From Heliocybe sulcata (taxonomy: Eukaryota; Basidiomycota; Agaricomycetes; Gloeophyllales; Gloeophyllaceae), in contig ML213505.1 of the NCBI GenBank assembly GCA_004369045.1, forward strand, positions 1,175,849-1,239,848: a stretch of 64,000 nucleotides of DNA, written 5' to 3'. Numbering within the stretch: the stretch's first letter is position 1; each line of letters begins with the position of its first letter. A model generated the notes under the pieces. That model searched no databases. It was given only the letters and a program-made list of their open reading frames with translations, and was not told the DNA's origin. Made by a program: the position numbers and the translations under genes. Positions 32,796 through 45,455 of this stretch are shown piece after piece.

Positions 32796-34775
32796 TCAAC
32801 AGCATCGACATGTCAGCACTCTCCATAGTGACGACTTCGGTTGCGCTGCCTCTCCATCTTGGTTGTATCCAAGGTCCCTGGAGACTCCGACGTCTCCCGC
32901 TCTTGCCCGCACATTGCTGACAGCCGGGGGAGCAGCACCAACACTTGACACCATCGGGGAGGCACGGCCGTAAGGCTGCTGTTGGCCGCCGTACGATTCG
33001 TCCGCAGTCTCAGGTCGTGCGAAGTCATATCCAGGCGCTGTTGCGTATGGGTGCTGAGCCTGGCTTGTCCTGTTCTGTGAGCCAACGGGGACCCCGATTT
33101 GCGCCGCCGCAGAGAGGGGTGTTCCCTGCCCTGGAGTGTTGCCGCCTCCGGGCGTAAGTGCAGCTGGTATTTTGCGCTGCTTGGACCCGTTACGAACGAG
33201 AGCCGGAGAAGGAGGGACAATATTGCCTACTTGCGATGCTCGCCGCTGCGAGTCGCGATGTCGGTCCGTATCCCGGCGACGATCTTGATGGGCGTTTGCA
33301 CTCCCTTGAACTTGTTGGAGCATTTGACTCTGGCCCTGGATTAATCACGACAGTTGGTAAAGATCACGCTGAGGAGGAAACAGACGAACCGTCGAGGTTT
33401 CCCAGCCTTTACCACCTGTAGATGGATTGATCAGACAGCCGTTCTAAACTTTCAAAAGAGTGTATCTGACCATTGAGGAGATTCCAGTCATAGACGCTAT
33501 CCTCGACATCTCCATTGTTCTTCAGCACTTTGAGAAAGAGCTCGCGCAGGAATTCGTAGTCCGGCGTTTCCTCGAAGCCCAGCTTCCGCACGTAGTTCAA
33601 ATAGATAGCAAACTCCTCTGTAGATGTGGAAAGTTAGGAAGACACACGATGATACTTCTGATGGATACGCACCAGGGAAGCCTTCGCATAACTCTTTGAT
33701 AGGAGTAGTCTGCTTCTTCTCCCCAATCTTCTCATACTTCTGCTTGTTTGTCGCAGCCTTCAGGCCTTGCCAAGGCAGACTACCCCGGAGGAAGTACATG
33801 AAAACATGACCAAGAGCTTCCAAATCGTCCCGACGTGATTGTTCTGTACGCTCCGCTTAAGTCCCTATAAGAGACGCTCCGGATGGAAGTATGACAGACC
33901 TCGGCCCAGATGAGTATTGATGCTCATGTATCGAGCGGTACCACTCAGACTCTTGCGCTCCCGGTATGGGATATGCTGCTTGGTCTTCGGGTCCCGATAT
34001 TGCTTGGCCATACCAAAATCAACAACGTGGACGACTTGTGGAATATGAGCAAACTATCGCATAACATGCGTGAACTCACTGACCGTTAGCGTTCTTGGTC
34101 CCGGGCCGGCCGATGAGGAAGTTATCAGGCTTGATGTCTCGGTAAATGAGATTCTTCTCGTGTATGGTTTGGACACGGGTGATCTGCGCCACACTGAGAC
34201 GATGTATCGGCATGAAGAGAACAGAAATGCTTACCATCTGTCGGGCAGCCATGCAGACTGTCTTGACCGAGAACTTCCTTCCACACATATCGAAGAGATC
34301 TTCTAAGCTGGGACCCAATAAATCAATAACCAGAATGTTGTGAAGCCCCTCTTGGCCAAAGTGGTAGATTTGTGGTATACCAGCTGTGCAAGGAGCGTCA
34401 GGAGATATCTGCGGATGCTAGTGACATTTCATGAGAATACTGACGACATCCAGCCAAGATACGATATGAGCGGCATTCGTCCCGTAGTTGGGGTGCCTCG
34501 GCCTTCCGTGGTTCCTGTAGATGTCGCAGTAAGTCGACCGCTTAATGACGATCGCAAGGGAACTGTTATGGGCGCACAAACTTGATAGCAACGGTCTGAG
34601 AGTTTAGCAGATTGGTTCCTACCGAGAGTTAAGACGACTTGGATGGTTCCTAGGGATTGGTCGTCGTACCTTCGAAGATGACGCCGAAGGAGCCTTCACC
34701 GATCTTCCTACCGACGCGGTAGTGAACACCGACGACGTTGGCGGTAGACGAGGAGTTGTGGGCGTGGCTGGACAT
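32796..34775 (-). CDS. YCK1: Casein kinase I, plasma-membrane type (YCK-like)
   Basis: Serine/threonine kinase of the CK1 family. Start [20 protein letters not shown] (34775), then [17 protein letters not shown] with the glycine-rich loop. Exons downstream encode the catalytic core, [20 protein letters not shown] (HRD-type loop region) and [40 protein letters not shown] and [20 protein letters not shown], all characteristic of yeast Yck1/2 and their relatives. The last exon is a Gln/Ser/Pro-rich tail of about 170 residues that ends [10 protein letters not shown]. The terminal CRCC fits the C-terminal cysteine motif that is palmitoylated to anchor Yck1/2 to the plasma membrane. At least six introns. 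Its stop faces that of the JmjC gene; 284 bp of promoter separate its start from the monooxygenase stop. Confidence 0.92.
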
Positions 34776-35059
34776 TGGGATGCTCTGGGAATCGTCGGAA
34801 AGAGTAAAGAAAGGAAGGGATTACAGCCTGCAGCAACGCCAATTAGCCCAGCCCAGGGGTCTGAGAGGAGATGGTAAGGTTCGGACTGCGCCGATAGTTC
34901 TCACTACACACGAAAGCGCTGTCCCTGAGTGTCACTGCCACTGCCTCGTGGGGATTTGTCTGGATCCCGTTGCTGCGGCCCAAAACATATCGGCAGGCAA
35001 ATTATGCATATTACGCCGGAGCACCTCTTGATCATACAAGTCCGTAGACGTACACTAGA

Positions 35060-37375
35060 CTAAATAGTAAGGCTGCAGAGCATATATTCGCGGTCCTTCA
35101 TCTCCATGCCTCCACGACCTCGATTCAAAGTCTCAACACACGTGCAGGCCATGCTGCTGAATGAACTCACCTTCTGAATCCAGAACTGTAAACCTTTACG
35201 GATACCCTTGTGGTTGACGGACCCAAACCAGATAAGAGCAACCAAGCTTGTCACTATGCCAAGTAGTCGCAACCGGTCCGAGCGCCTTCGCCGCTCTGTC
35301 CAAGCTTTCCCGCCGACGACTTTGAAGTCCTCCCATCTCGGCTTCCGGAGCGTCCACCAAAACAATGACATGGTTCCCGGAAAGTTTGCCACAACCTTGC
35401 CATGCTTCCGGTCTGACCTATAATACGAATTGCATTCCGTCCATACTGAGTCTTCCATCCGCTTCTGAAGCCACGCATTGTACGCATCGGATGCTGCTGA
35501 TTGGACTTCAAAGGACTTGACTTCACCATCAATGACTGGTTTCATTAATTGCAGCACGTATTGGATCTAAAAACTGCAATCAGAACGCCAGGAATGGATA
35601 CGGCGTCAAGGAAACCAACCTGAACCTCCTCGCTGAAAATGACAGAGGAATGGCCAGTGGCCACGTTTGGACCAAGCAGGGTGAACAAGTTGGGCAAGCC
35701 GGGTACGCAAGTGCCCATATACGCAGTCGGCCCGCCTTGAGATGCGAAGTACTCCTGAATACCTAGCTTCATACTTCCACGCATCGGAGCTTCGGGATTC
35801 TAAATTAGGTTATTAAGTCGGTATCGCCTTTCAGTTTGAGGCCAGACTTGTAACTTACCAGGCCGTAGCCCGTCGCGTACACAATGACGTCTAAGGGAAT
35901 GAAGTCTCCTGTCCCTAACGTGATACCTGTTTCCTCAATTTTCTCGATAGGATCCCAAACCATTGAGACATTGGGTCTATGCAGACTCTCCAGGAAGCCG
36001 GGATCGATAATTATGCGCTTGCAGCCGGGCGCTGCAGGCTAGTTAGGAGACAATTAACGCGTGGCAGGAGGTTTTCTTACGGAAGGGAGGGATTAGAATG
36101 TCATGATACTTCGCAGGTGCCGTTCGTTTAATGTAATTGGAAAAGACCTGAAGACATCCATCGAGTTAAGCTGGAGGATCCAAATGCAAGCGACTCTTAC
36201 CTTCGTAACGACCTTGATAGGCAGCCTGTGTCTCTTGTTGAAGATGATATAGCCGAATTCCGCCTGTCACGTAGTTGCAGAGCAGCGACGTCACATTACA
36301 AGCCCTTTCTTACCTTGACCATAAGATAGTTCCTATAAAGCCATAGCAACAACGGCACATTACGGAATAGCAATTTCGACCAAGCAGGATACGTGTACTG
36401 GACCTGTCCAGAGAAATTAATTCAAGGTTCGCTGGAGGAGCGGAGGTTACCTTACCCTTGGACTGTACCACTGCCTTGTTCTGCAGAAATTGACAACATT
36501 GACATCGGGATTAGCTGATATCCTTGGTATAAGCTGCGCCCTGAAGATAGAGTACTGTCAGACCAGAGTATAGTTTTCTGATATTTGGCATACGCTGAAC
36601 AGCCATTCCCTACGACACCAACCCGTTTTCCCGTCAGGTCCACATCATGCCTCCACCGTGCAGAGTGCCAAGTGAGGCCCTTGAAGGACTCCCGTCCTTG
36701 GATATCAGGGTACAACGGGTACATAAACCCGCCTATGGCCGACACAACCAAGTGCGCCTCTACCCGCTTCTCCGCGCCTGCTTCGCGATCGACGACCGTC
36801 AATCTCCAAAGCTGCGCGTCTGCGTCCCAGTCGAGTGACCGGATCTCATGATTGAAGAGGGTATAGTTGTCCAGCTCGTGCTTGCAAAAGAGCTTCTCCC
36901 AGTAAGCTCGGATTTCCGGTTGCGAAACGAGATAGCTGGACCACTCCGGGTTCAGCTCGCTTGATAGCGAGTAGGCATGGCCGGGGACATCAGAGCCGCA
37001 ACCCTGCGGTCAGGGGTATTAGTTGAAGTCGAATCTTATCAACTGTAGAGCATACAGGGTAGGTATTGTCCTGTTCTTGTGGTCAGAATTTGCACTTAAT
37101 CATGTCTGAATAATTCGCGACTCACCCGCCAAGTCCCGCCTACACTGGCGGCTCTCTCGTAGATCTAAGAGGTCTGTATCCAATCAGTACTTCCTTTACG
37201 TGTGTTGGAAGAGCTTACAGTAAAATTCGTGTATTTCAGCTGAGTCTTCAAGGCGATAGCAGTAGATATACCCGCTATCCTGGAGTGCAAGTCAACATGA
37301 ATATATGCCCATCTCTGCAAACGTGCCGAAGAGGTCTTACCCCGCGCCCACGATAGCTACATGGCGTTCCGCCAT
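35060..37375 (-). CDS. Flavin-dependent Baeyer-Villiger-type monooxygenase
   Basis: FAD- and NADPH-dependent monooxygenase that inserts oxygen into ketones or hydroxylates small molecules; substrate unknown. Start MAERHVAIVGAG (37375) is the FAD dinucleotide-binding GxGxxG, spliced to STAIALKTQLKYTNFTIYER. Then AASVGGTWR, the GGTW motif, and CGSDVPGHAYSLSSELNPEW. The key family motif FxGxxxHxxxW is seen as FKGLTWHSARW (about 36665-36700), followed by the NADPH-binding GKRVGVVGNGCSA. Downstream exons give GTCVPGLPNLFTLLGPNVAT and GHSSVIFSEEVQV, usual for this group. A C-terminal hydrophobic stretch (LLGIVTSLVALIWFGSV) suggests a membrane anchor. At least ten introns. The last 35 residues (from KVSSFSSM) could instead be an unspliced tail. 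Confidence 0.88.
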
Positions 37376-38110
37376 TCTTCTACTTTCTGCCCAGGAGATG
37401 ATGCCTAGTGCTACGCACTGCAACAATGGAGGGTTGACTGCTAGCTGCGCTGAGCATTTTCACATGCAGCCTGACGATGGGCCCATTCTAATTTTGCCGA
37501 CATGCGAAGATGATACTCAGAATATAGCATGTCCTGTGATCATGGGAGGTCCCAAGACGCCCTCTTCCCTCGACGCCACGTCCCTGCACAGACAGTAGTT
37601 GAGATGACCAGCGCCAATCAGGTTGTGGTCGCACAAAGCAAGCGCAGCGTAGCCGGTGCATACGCTCGTACAAAGATCGCAGCTGCCGCTCTGTTTCATT
37701 CGCTAACACACGAGTGAAATCGAGTAACCGACAGCTCACAGCGAGGTTGCCTCTTCAAGGGTTAGTCTCAAGCTATGGATGTACAGTGGTAGTGGAACAC
37801 GTAAAACGACTTCGACAACGAAAGCAGAGACAACGGAAGACCGGGAAGCTACACACGACGCAAGAAAGAGCTGGTATCATTTACATGTAATTAGACGAAG
37901 ATTCGTACCATGTCCTGATGAGATGCAATATACAACGGAGATGGGGTGACAGAGGCATCGCAGTACGCAGGCAGTGAAGTATCGCTGTGCAGGGAGTCAT
38001 GGGTTAAGATCCGGAGAACAGGACCGTCGAGAGGGTGTAAGTCGAGTCATAGTGAGGGCGGTTTTCAGCGCACAACCATTCCTTCCGGCCTCCGTGCAGC
38101 AGAGGCGCTC
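37376..38110. other. Intergenic 735 bp
   Basis: Between the monooxygenase start codon and the GID4 stop codon. Only short open frames occur, none supported. Should hold the monooxygenase promoter. Confidence 0.5.
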
Positions 38111-39666
38111 TTAGCGGAACTCGAAGCTGGTTTCGCTTGTCTCGGGCACGTGAACCAGGGAAAGTTGTTGGTAACTGTATAGGACGGTCCGTAAGGAGAT
38201 TTGACAGCGAAGTCATGGTGGAATGGTACTCACGGCTCAGAGTTCTGGTGGAAGTAGTATCCACTCATAGTTGCCGCTGGTCTAGGACCAGCCTTCACGC
38301 CACGAGACATGGAACGGCGGCTCGACCGTCTTCTGCCGCTGCCATCTTTGCTCTCTCGGCGCATTATTCGTGTTGGGCTCTCGGGTTTTGTGTGAAGTAC
38401 GTCCACTTCCGACTCGGGAGTTAGAGGCATTTGTTGGGGAACGGGACGGGACGTCTGGTGATGTGCCTGCGGATTGAAGTCCACGCAAACATAGTAGAAA
38501 CCTATGGGCAAGAGATCGTACATCAGCAAGCGACATCCCACGCAGGAGGAAGCATTGGTGACCTGCGAAACTGGCGCCCGTGATATCTTGAACCCGGTGG
38601 TCAGGCACCAAAAAACGTTCCTTCCAACGCATGAATACCGCGCCTCGGTCTCTCCCATCGATGGTCCAGCCAGGTTTTTGCATGTCCTGCTTGACATGGC
38701 GGAATGCCGGGAAGCATGACCAATGGCTAAGATCGTCTTGCTCTGTAGCACCCCAGTCTCGTGTGCGGAAGCCGTAGCGACTTCCAATGATCTCGGCGTC
38801 AAAGTATGTGGTGAGCTCCGGCCAGTCATCTGTTAAACCCTTGATACAAAGGTATCCACAAAGCGTCGATGATTCGAAATCAACATCCTTCAAAAGTATG
38901 TTAGCGGCCCGAAATCAGAAGTCCCCGCGCGAGTACTCACGACTATGTTCACTGTGACATCATAGCTATTCCGACCACTCTTCTGCGTTCCCTGGAACAG
39001 GGCGCCGGGGTAGAGACTGTGGCATCCTCGGGATCGAACACGGAGGCGAGTAACATCAATGAGAGGGTCCGGAGAAAGAGTGGAGGTGGACGCGATACGG
39101 ACAGTACCAGCAGGTATCCGACTAGAAGACGTCTGTATGGTAAGTGGGGGACGAGAAGGCGGACTCGTGGTGAGTTCCAGTTCCGTGCGTGCGCGTTTGC
39201 TTGCCGGGGAAGCAAGGAAGTCCAACAGCTTGCGCTGCGATGGTTCAGGATCGTCATTCGGGGCGCCTCTAGAGTCTGAGAGCACCTCATTCATGTCAGT
39301 GTCCGATTCGAGTACGCTGTCATCAGTCGACGTCCTTGACAGACGGCGGGGATCCCTATCAACACGGACGTCCTCTTCTTGAACCCTATGGCCAAGGCCT
39401 TCAAAACCCTCGTTGCTGACTATACAGCCCTCTTGGATGTCTGGAACGGCATGACCGTCCGTGTGCTCCCCCTGACAGAATCTACAAACGCTGGTCGCGT
39501 CACAGAAGCTCGCATTGTCGAAGAGGACAGAAATGGGGTTGGCGGTGCCATCCAGCGGTATGGGAGAGCGGCATCTTGAACAAGTCTTGACCTGTAGCTG
39601 TATATGATCCGAGACAGACTGCTCTGGGGCAACAAGGACTCTGTCCAGTGGTGGGGCAGTAGGCAT
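38111..39666 (-). CDS. GID4: GID complex substrate receptor GID4 (Vid24)
   Basis: Substrate receptor of the GID/CTLH ubiquitin ligase, recognising Pro/N-degrons of gluconeogenic enzymes. The beta-barrel is plain: GALFQGTQKSGRNSYDVTVN, CGYLCIKGLTDDWPELTTYF, DAEIIGSRYGFRTRDWGATE, QDDLSHWSCFPAFRHVKQDM, DRDRGAVFMRWKERFLVPDH and ASFAG joined to FYYVCVDFNPQA. After a Ser/Arg-rich insertion (about 38280-38440) a final intron leads to PYQQLSLVHVPETSETSFEF, the conserved C-terminus that closes the barrel, with TAA at 38111-38113. The N-terminal 200 residues are unusual: two CxxC pairs (TCSRCRSP, SVCRFCQGE) about 40 residues apart, then an acidic disordered part. Start chosen at 39666 (MPTAPPLDRVLV); an in-frame ATG at 39753 would add 29 residues. 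Confidence 0.92.
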
Positions 39667-40706
39667 CGCCGGTAGTATGAGTGAGAGGTCGAGTAAGTAG
39701 ACGAAGATGCGCTGGAGCCGTGTGGGAGGACCTGCAGCGGACACGTGCCACAAACGGTCGCTTGACCTTATTCGCGTCCTTTATGTCTGTCAGCGTTCCA
39801 GATTCAAAAGTTTGTTCCAGCGTTGCCGAGCGAGGCCTCCTTGTCTCCAGAACAGTCCTGGCCGTCTTGTTCTCTTAATACTCAAGCGCCGCTGTAGCCG
39901 ACCGAATTGATACGTTCCATCACCCGCGGTTGGCACGTTCCCCGCCTCCGCGCTACTGCGAGGGTCACCGCCGGACTAGACTGAATTCCGGTCTCTGACA
40001 TCTGAAGTCCAAGAATGCAAGTACTTCGGGCTCAGAGAACGGAATTCAGTAGGCGCCCGAGCCGCGGGGATAATCAAGACAAGGGAAGGAGTATTCGAAA
40101 TCTGTTCATCTGGTCGGTTGGGTTGATGCTGCTCTGTCGATCTATCTCGCCGAAATAATAGATTGACCACTCATAGCGCTGTATCCAGACGAAAGTGCTT
40201 TGGCTGGGGCGCCTAACCGACCGAACTAGCGCTTATCCATTGGTTAATGATTCATGAGCGCTGAGCGCTGAGCAACGGCCGTCATCCTAAAGGTTCATTG
40301 TTGTTCATACTTATGATGCGAGCTACTTGACACTTGCGAGTCAGCCAACTTGCATTCATCGCCTATCTCGACGAGCTCAGGGAACGCGCTGACTCGGACC
40401 TGCGCATTCTTGTACTTTTAGCGCTCATCGACGCATCAGTCGTGGCATTCTTCAGTCAACTCCTCGATTGAGAACATCCGTTCGAACTGTCCGAAAGGTA
40501 CAGCATCGGACAATAGGCAGCCCATACCATCCTAGCCGCACATCTCAGAACTGATGCGTCTCTACGAGAAGCACACTAACCACGCAATAGGCGTAATCGT
40601 TTCCATTATATTCGTAACAATCATACTATCTACACATCCCAAGCATTCCCGATCCCGATCCTGATCCTGATCCGGCGCAGATTCATCGCACACCGAAGCG
40701 CCCATT
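39667..40706. other. Intergenic 1 kb with a hairpin
   Basis: No gene supported. Contains the imperfect hairpin at 39980-40050 and short GCTGAGC repeats near 40256-40272. It should hold the GID4 promoter and the 3' UTR of the MFS gene. Confidence 0.45.
39980..40050. repeat. Imperfect inverted repeat, 19-bp arms
   Basis: Arm 39980-39998 begins ACTGAATTCCGG and is answered by 40032-40050 ending CCGTTCTCTGA on the other strand, with a single mismatch. The loop holds a second small stem (GAAGT/ACTTC), so the whole 71 bp could fold as one long hairpin in DNA or RNA. Confidence 0.6.
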
Positions 40707-43438
40707 TCACTGCTTTTCAGCGTCCCGCTCTTGCACCGTACTCGTCCGCGTCCGCTCCGTCGCCGCGTCAGTATTGTCGACGGGGGCGCTGCTCGGATCC
40801 CGTTTCTCATCCTCCGTCTCAACCCCGGTCGGGCCTACAGGCACCTGCGTTTGGCCTTCCTCCAGCGTTTTTTCCTGACCCGCCTCAAGGTCCGTCTTCG
40901 GCGGGCCGCCCTTGACCGTCGCTCGTTTCAGGGTATAATGTCTCATGAACAAGACTAAGTTCCCAACGATTAGCAAGACAGTAACAGAGCATGTCGGAGA
41001 GACTATACCCATGATGAGGCCGGCACCCAAAATAGGCGTGTTCACAAGCCATATGGTACTAATGGCACGCGTGTAAGCGTGAATGACTGCTTGGCGCTGA
41101 GTCGGATCCTAGAATCCTTGGTTAAGAATGCTGCAATCCCACGATCGACCTGAAGAACTCACTGCTATGCTCCCTAAGCGACGCACTTCCTGGTTGAGTG
41201 CCGAAGGCGACGTGTCGATGCTAACCCCAGGGATTGCACTGATGCGTTTTCTCAAAACCTATCCCCGCGGTCATGCAAAATGACTCGTGACACCGGGAGT
41301 GGCAAACTCACACTCGTGACGATAGCTTCACCGACAGAGATACCGATGGTCCCGCCCAGCGTCCTACGAAGACAGTATCAGCAAGGTAAGTCACCAACCG
41401 ATGGAAGACACGGACCGGATAAACATGAACGTTGAAGTACTGGTAGCCATGTCTTTGAGTGGCATCGCTGCTTGCAGGGCAATAAGAGGACCCTGGAACA
41501 GGCATCCAATACCAATGGCAGCAATTAGCGGATATACTTCCTGCTCTGCCCTACAGAACACGACTTCCATCAGGACAAAACATCGATGAGATTAGCTTGC
41601 GACGTACGTGGAGGATGTATCGTCAAGCATGATCATGAGACCAAACCCAACGACCATCATGACCCACGAGAGCCAAATGATTGGCCGATACCTGCCCCAA
41701 CGTGTGATGACAATACCACCGACAGCAGATATCAAGGAGCTAACGAGGGAGTATGGCAACATCCTAAGTGGGGAGAAATATGTGACTCTAGTATCCCGAC
41801 GACCAGTAAATAACTTCCGCGTACCTCACGCCAGCCATCGTGGCGGACGACCCGAGCACTTGGTAGAAAAGCGGAAGATAGTAGGCACCTACGACCTACG
41901 GTTAATACAACGCTATGACTACTAAAGAAAGTCTCCTACCGGCAAAGAAAGCCAAGGCATGTATGAAAACGCTCACGAGGATGACAGCAGTCGTCCGTGT
42001 CTGTACATGGTGTCAGATGACGAGACATTCGTCCGAAACGAATCGCTTACCTTGAAGAGACGCGGCGGGATAATAGGTGACCGCGTCGTTAAGCCCTCAT
42101 TGACTGCGGCGCCGATGAGTAAAACTCCGCCAACCACAAGCAAGGCTATGGTTTGCGGTGCTTGCCCTAGCGGACATCATGAGTGAGTACATAGCTAGTT
42201 AGCGGAACTTCCGACTTACAGCTCGTCTCGCTGTTATTGAACCCGATAAGCAGACATATGACCCCAGCAACAATCAGGATCAAGCCGACAAAATCAAACT
42301 CTCGAACGTGCTGTCTGAAAGTTTTGCCGTGGTGGGGATTTAAGTGCAGGAAAAAGAATAATATCCCTCCTGCAACACCGCCGGTGGGCCTAGATATTCG
42401 GATTGCGTTCAGCAGCCAATCATCGATGAAGAAGATGAGTGACCGCACAAGTTAATGAAGAAACACCTATATCATGGCCATGTCAATATAGTGAAATTGG
42501 GGCCCTAATATTTGGGATAAAAATACCATCTCCATGAAACATGATCCGCGAATACCTATAGCGCAGGATAGGATGATCAGGTGATCGCAAGACGATCGGA
42601 TGAACGGCACTTACACCTCCCAAAAGGGGTCCGATCACACTAGCAATACCCCATGTTGCTCCGATGAAGCCTCCGTATTTACCCCGGCTGCAAGTAGGTT
42701 AGTTCTAGGGAACGATAGAACAGCGATAGCTCGAACCTACTCTTGTAGTGACACTATGTCAGAGATAGTGATCTGAACCATTTGGATTATTCCACCGCCG
42801 CCTACGCCCTGGAAGGCGCGGCAGATGACTAGCCAGGTCATGTTTTGCGCGGCTCCGCACAAAGCAGACATGACCTAACGTAGATGACATTAGTAATTCC
42901 AGAATACGACAGGCCACCGGAAACTCACTAAGAATATTACGATAGAGCTGTACAAGATAGGCTTCCGACCTGAGGGATGTTGGATCAGCTATGATAGCCT
43001 GATACAGTGATGAAAGACACAGCACGCACCGAAGAGGTCAGACATTTTCCCGTAGAGAGGGCCAAGGCAAGCAGACGCAAGGAGGTATGCGCTAATAACT
43101 GATGTTAGCAACTCGCAGTAGGAAACGGGTTGCAATGCATACGTTCCGACCCAACTGTATTCCGACCCTCCCCCCAGGTCCTGCACGATTGTGGGCAACG
43201 CCGTGGCCACAATTGTCTGGGGAACGGTCTGAGATCCTTGCACGGGTAGTAGAGTGAATCGCCATACCTGATCCAAGGCAGCCAGAAAAGTACATGACAT
43301 TAGTCCAATAAATACAATTCCCAACCGATTCTTAGGCAGAACATGCTGCTCCTGCGCTTTCCAGGTTTCGCCCGGTTTTGCTTTCACCTGGTGAGAGTCT
43401 CCTGCCTCTGTAGGGCTAGTCGACGGCTCCCCTGACAT
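40707..43438 (-). CDS. MFS drug:H+ antiporter, 14-helix (DHA2) type
   Basis: Plasma-membrane exporter of the major facilitator superfamily, DHA2 branch; substrate unknown. Start [17 protein letters not shown] (43438). The first helix [17 protein letters not shown] joins [20 protein letters not shown] and SWVGTYAL, the D1 motif of DHA2 exporters. Then [20 protein letters not shown] (motif A, GxLxDrxGRkxxL type), [20 protein letters not shown] and [29 protein letters not shown] (motif C and the helix 5/6 turn). Further exons give [20 protein letters not shown] and [20 protein letters not shown]-like helices, ending in an acidic tail ([29 protein letters not shown]). More than ten short introns. 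It is divergent from the amidohydrolase with 459 bp between start codons. A longer start at 43642 is possible but lacks homologous character. Confidence 0.88.
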
Positions 43439-43897
43439 GACGGTCGTGATGAATGGACGTTGGGTCGTAAACAGTACGCGGTCAGTCGTGAACACTGGCA
43501 GAGTGGGGCCTAAGCGTTCTTGTTGGTTATTATAGCGGGGCTCGGGTATATACTGGACATTGCCAAACTGGAGGCAGCTCTCGAGATCGAAATGCGTCAG
43601 CGAGCCGGCGGCAGCGGGTGCTTTCGCTTGTTTGGTTTTCACGCACAGCGATATTAATATTCATAACCTTCTCTATTATATATCAACTTTGCTCTGGAAA
43701 GCTGGGCGCTGCAGAAGGTTGGCCAGTGGCACTTTGAATGTCCATATTAGGTACCGCAATAGCCAGATACTTCAAGCTGGAATCCCTCAAACCTGACGTT
43801 CATTCCGCTCTTCGCTGCAGAACGTAGAACTCAAAACGCCGTCGGCCCGGGCTTCCCGCCAACGTTAGTTCCTCTCCGCGGCCGAGCGAACCGAAAG
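43439..43897. promoter_or_regulatory. Divergent region MFS exporter/amidohydrolase
   Basis: 459 bp between two facing-away start codons. AT-rich core near 43660-43690 (TATTATATATCAACTTT). Shared regulation of both genes is possible but inferred only from layout. Confidence 0.4.
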
Positions 43898-45455
43898 ATG
43901 TCCAGCAGAGCCGTCGTGGTTCGTAACGTGTACCTAGCATCGCAGCACCCGACACAGCTATACGACGTGCTCTGTGCCGATGGCAAAGTCATAAGCATAC
44001 GAAACAATGGCCAGCCTCAGGAGCATATCAGTGGCGCTCGCGAACTGGATGCCGAAGGCAGAGGCATTCTGCTACCGTCGTACGTCTCCGACGCAACAAG
44101 CTAAGCTATCTTTCACAACGTCGTAACAGACTATGCCATTCGCATATCCACCTGGACAAGTGTTTTCTCTTGGACAAATGCGAAGAACTCGTCTCAGGGT
44201 GCGTCTTGCTCAAATTTATGCTCCCATGCCGAGTGGATCACCGAAGGAAGCTCGATAGTGACTTTGCGGAAGCCCTTCGGGTTACCGCCATCGCAAAATC
44301 ACGTTTTGTCTCGGAAACAGATGATTTGCATGCTCGCGGTAGTCGACTGATTCTAGAGAGCGTGCAAGCTGGTGTTACAGCCATGAGGGCTCATGTTGAA
44401 GTGGACCGAACAGTACAGATGTGCTGTCTGGACGTGGGACTACAGTTGAAGAATAAATTCAAAGATATCTGCGACGTGGAGATTGCCGGTAAGGCTGTGG
44501 CCGCTAGGTCTTTTCATGCTTGACACTCTTCTAGTCTTCGCGCAAGATGCTCTATACCTGCCTGAAGAGGATGAGCCATCGGATAATTATGCTCTCCTCG
44601 AGAAGGCAGCCGCAATGGACGGTGTCTCCGCGATCGGCTCGGCGCCGTATGTCGAGCCTTCGTCAGAACAGGCACGGAAGAACATTCTACACATACTTGA
44701 TCTCGCCGAGGTGCACAATCTCCATGTCGACTTTCACCTCGACTACAACGCGGACCCATCCTCAGAGCCGCTCATCTACTTCCTCGTCAACGAGCTGCAT
44801 GCTCGCTCATGGGCTGACCGTGTCAGGAAAGGCTTGCGGGCGCACGTCACTATCGGCCACGCCACTCGTCTGTCGTTTTTCAGTTCCACGGAATGGGAGC
44901 AGCTGGTGAGCCTCATAGGCGATCTTCCCATTTCGCTGGTGGCCCTTCCCCAAAGTGATCTTTATATGATGAGAGGGTCTGGCAATGTACCGCCCGGACA
45001 GGGACCTGGCAGGTACACCCTGCATGTCCCGCAGCTCAAGCGCAGATTTGGGTTACATATCGCTATGAGCGTCAATAATGTTGACAATGCCTTCATGCCT
45101 CAAGGATCCGTCGACCCTCTCTCCTTGTGCCCTCTAGGGATTGCTGCTTACCAGGCCGGGACTACAGCCGACTGCATCTCCTTACTGGCAAGTCCCGCGA
45201 CTTTTTGCTGCCTCCTGCGCGTGCCATTGAGACTACGTCTAGGAGGCTGTGACTTGTGGATCGAAGCGTGCTATTGGGCGGATGAATGAGCCCCAGAGTC
45301 TGGCGTTGGCTATAGGCGATCCCGCTGATTTTGTGCTTCTGCACGGCAACCATTCGGCGCGGTCGGCGGCTATGAATCCTGGCTGGGAAAGGACGACCAT
45401 CAAAGGCGGAGTGGTTGTTGCTTCTCGACGAGCTAGCATATGGACTCTGGACTGA
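43898..45455 (+). CDS. Cytosine-deaminase-like metal-dependent amidohydrolase
   Basis: Amidohydrolase-superfamily enzyme, closest in layout to bacterial cytosine/isoguanine deaminases; exact substrate unknown. Start MSSRAVVVRNVYLASQHPTQ. The second exon carries CHSHIHLDKCFLLDKCEEL, where HxHxDK holds the first two metal histidines. Then VTAIAKSRFVSETDDLHARG, GVTAMRAHVEVDRTVQ (RAHVEVD), HVDFHLDYNADPSSEPLIYF with the third metal ligand, and RAHVTIGHATRLSFFSSTEW (GHATRLS, the fourth). The expected aspartate region reads IAMSVNNVDNAFMPQGSVDP. The end is GDPADFVLLHGNHSARSAAM, typical for the family, with TGA at 45453-45455. About 440 residues and five introns. All metal-binding positions look present, so it should be active. 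Divergent from the MFS exporter. Confidence 0.85.
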
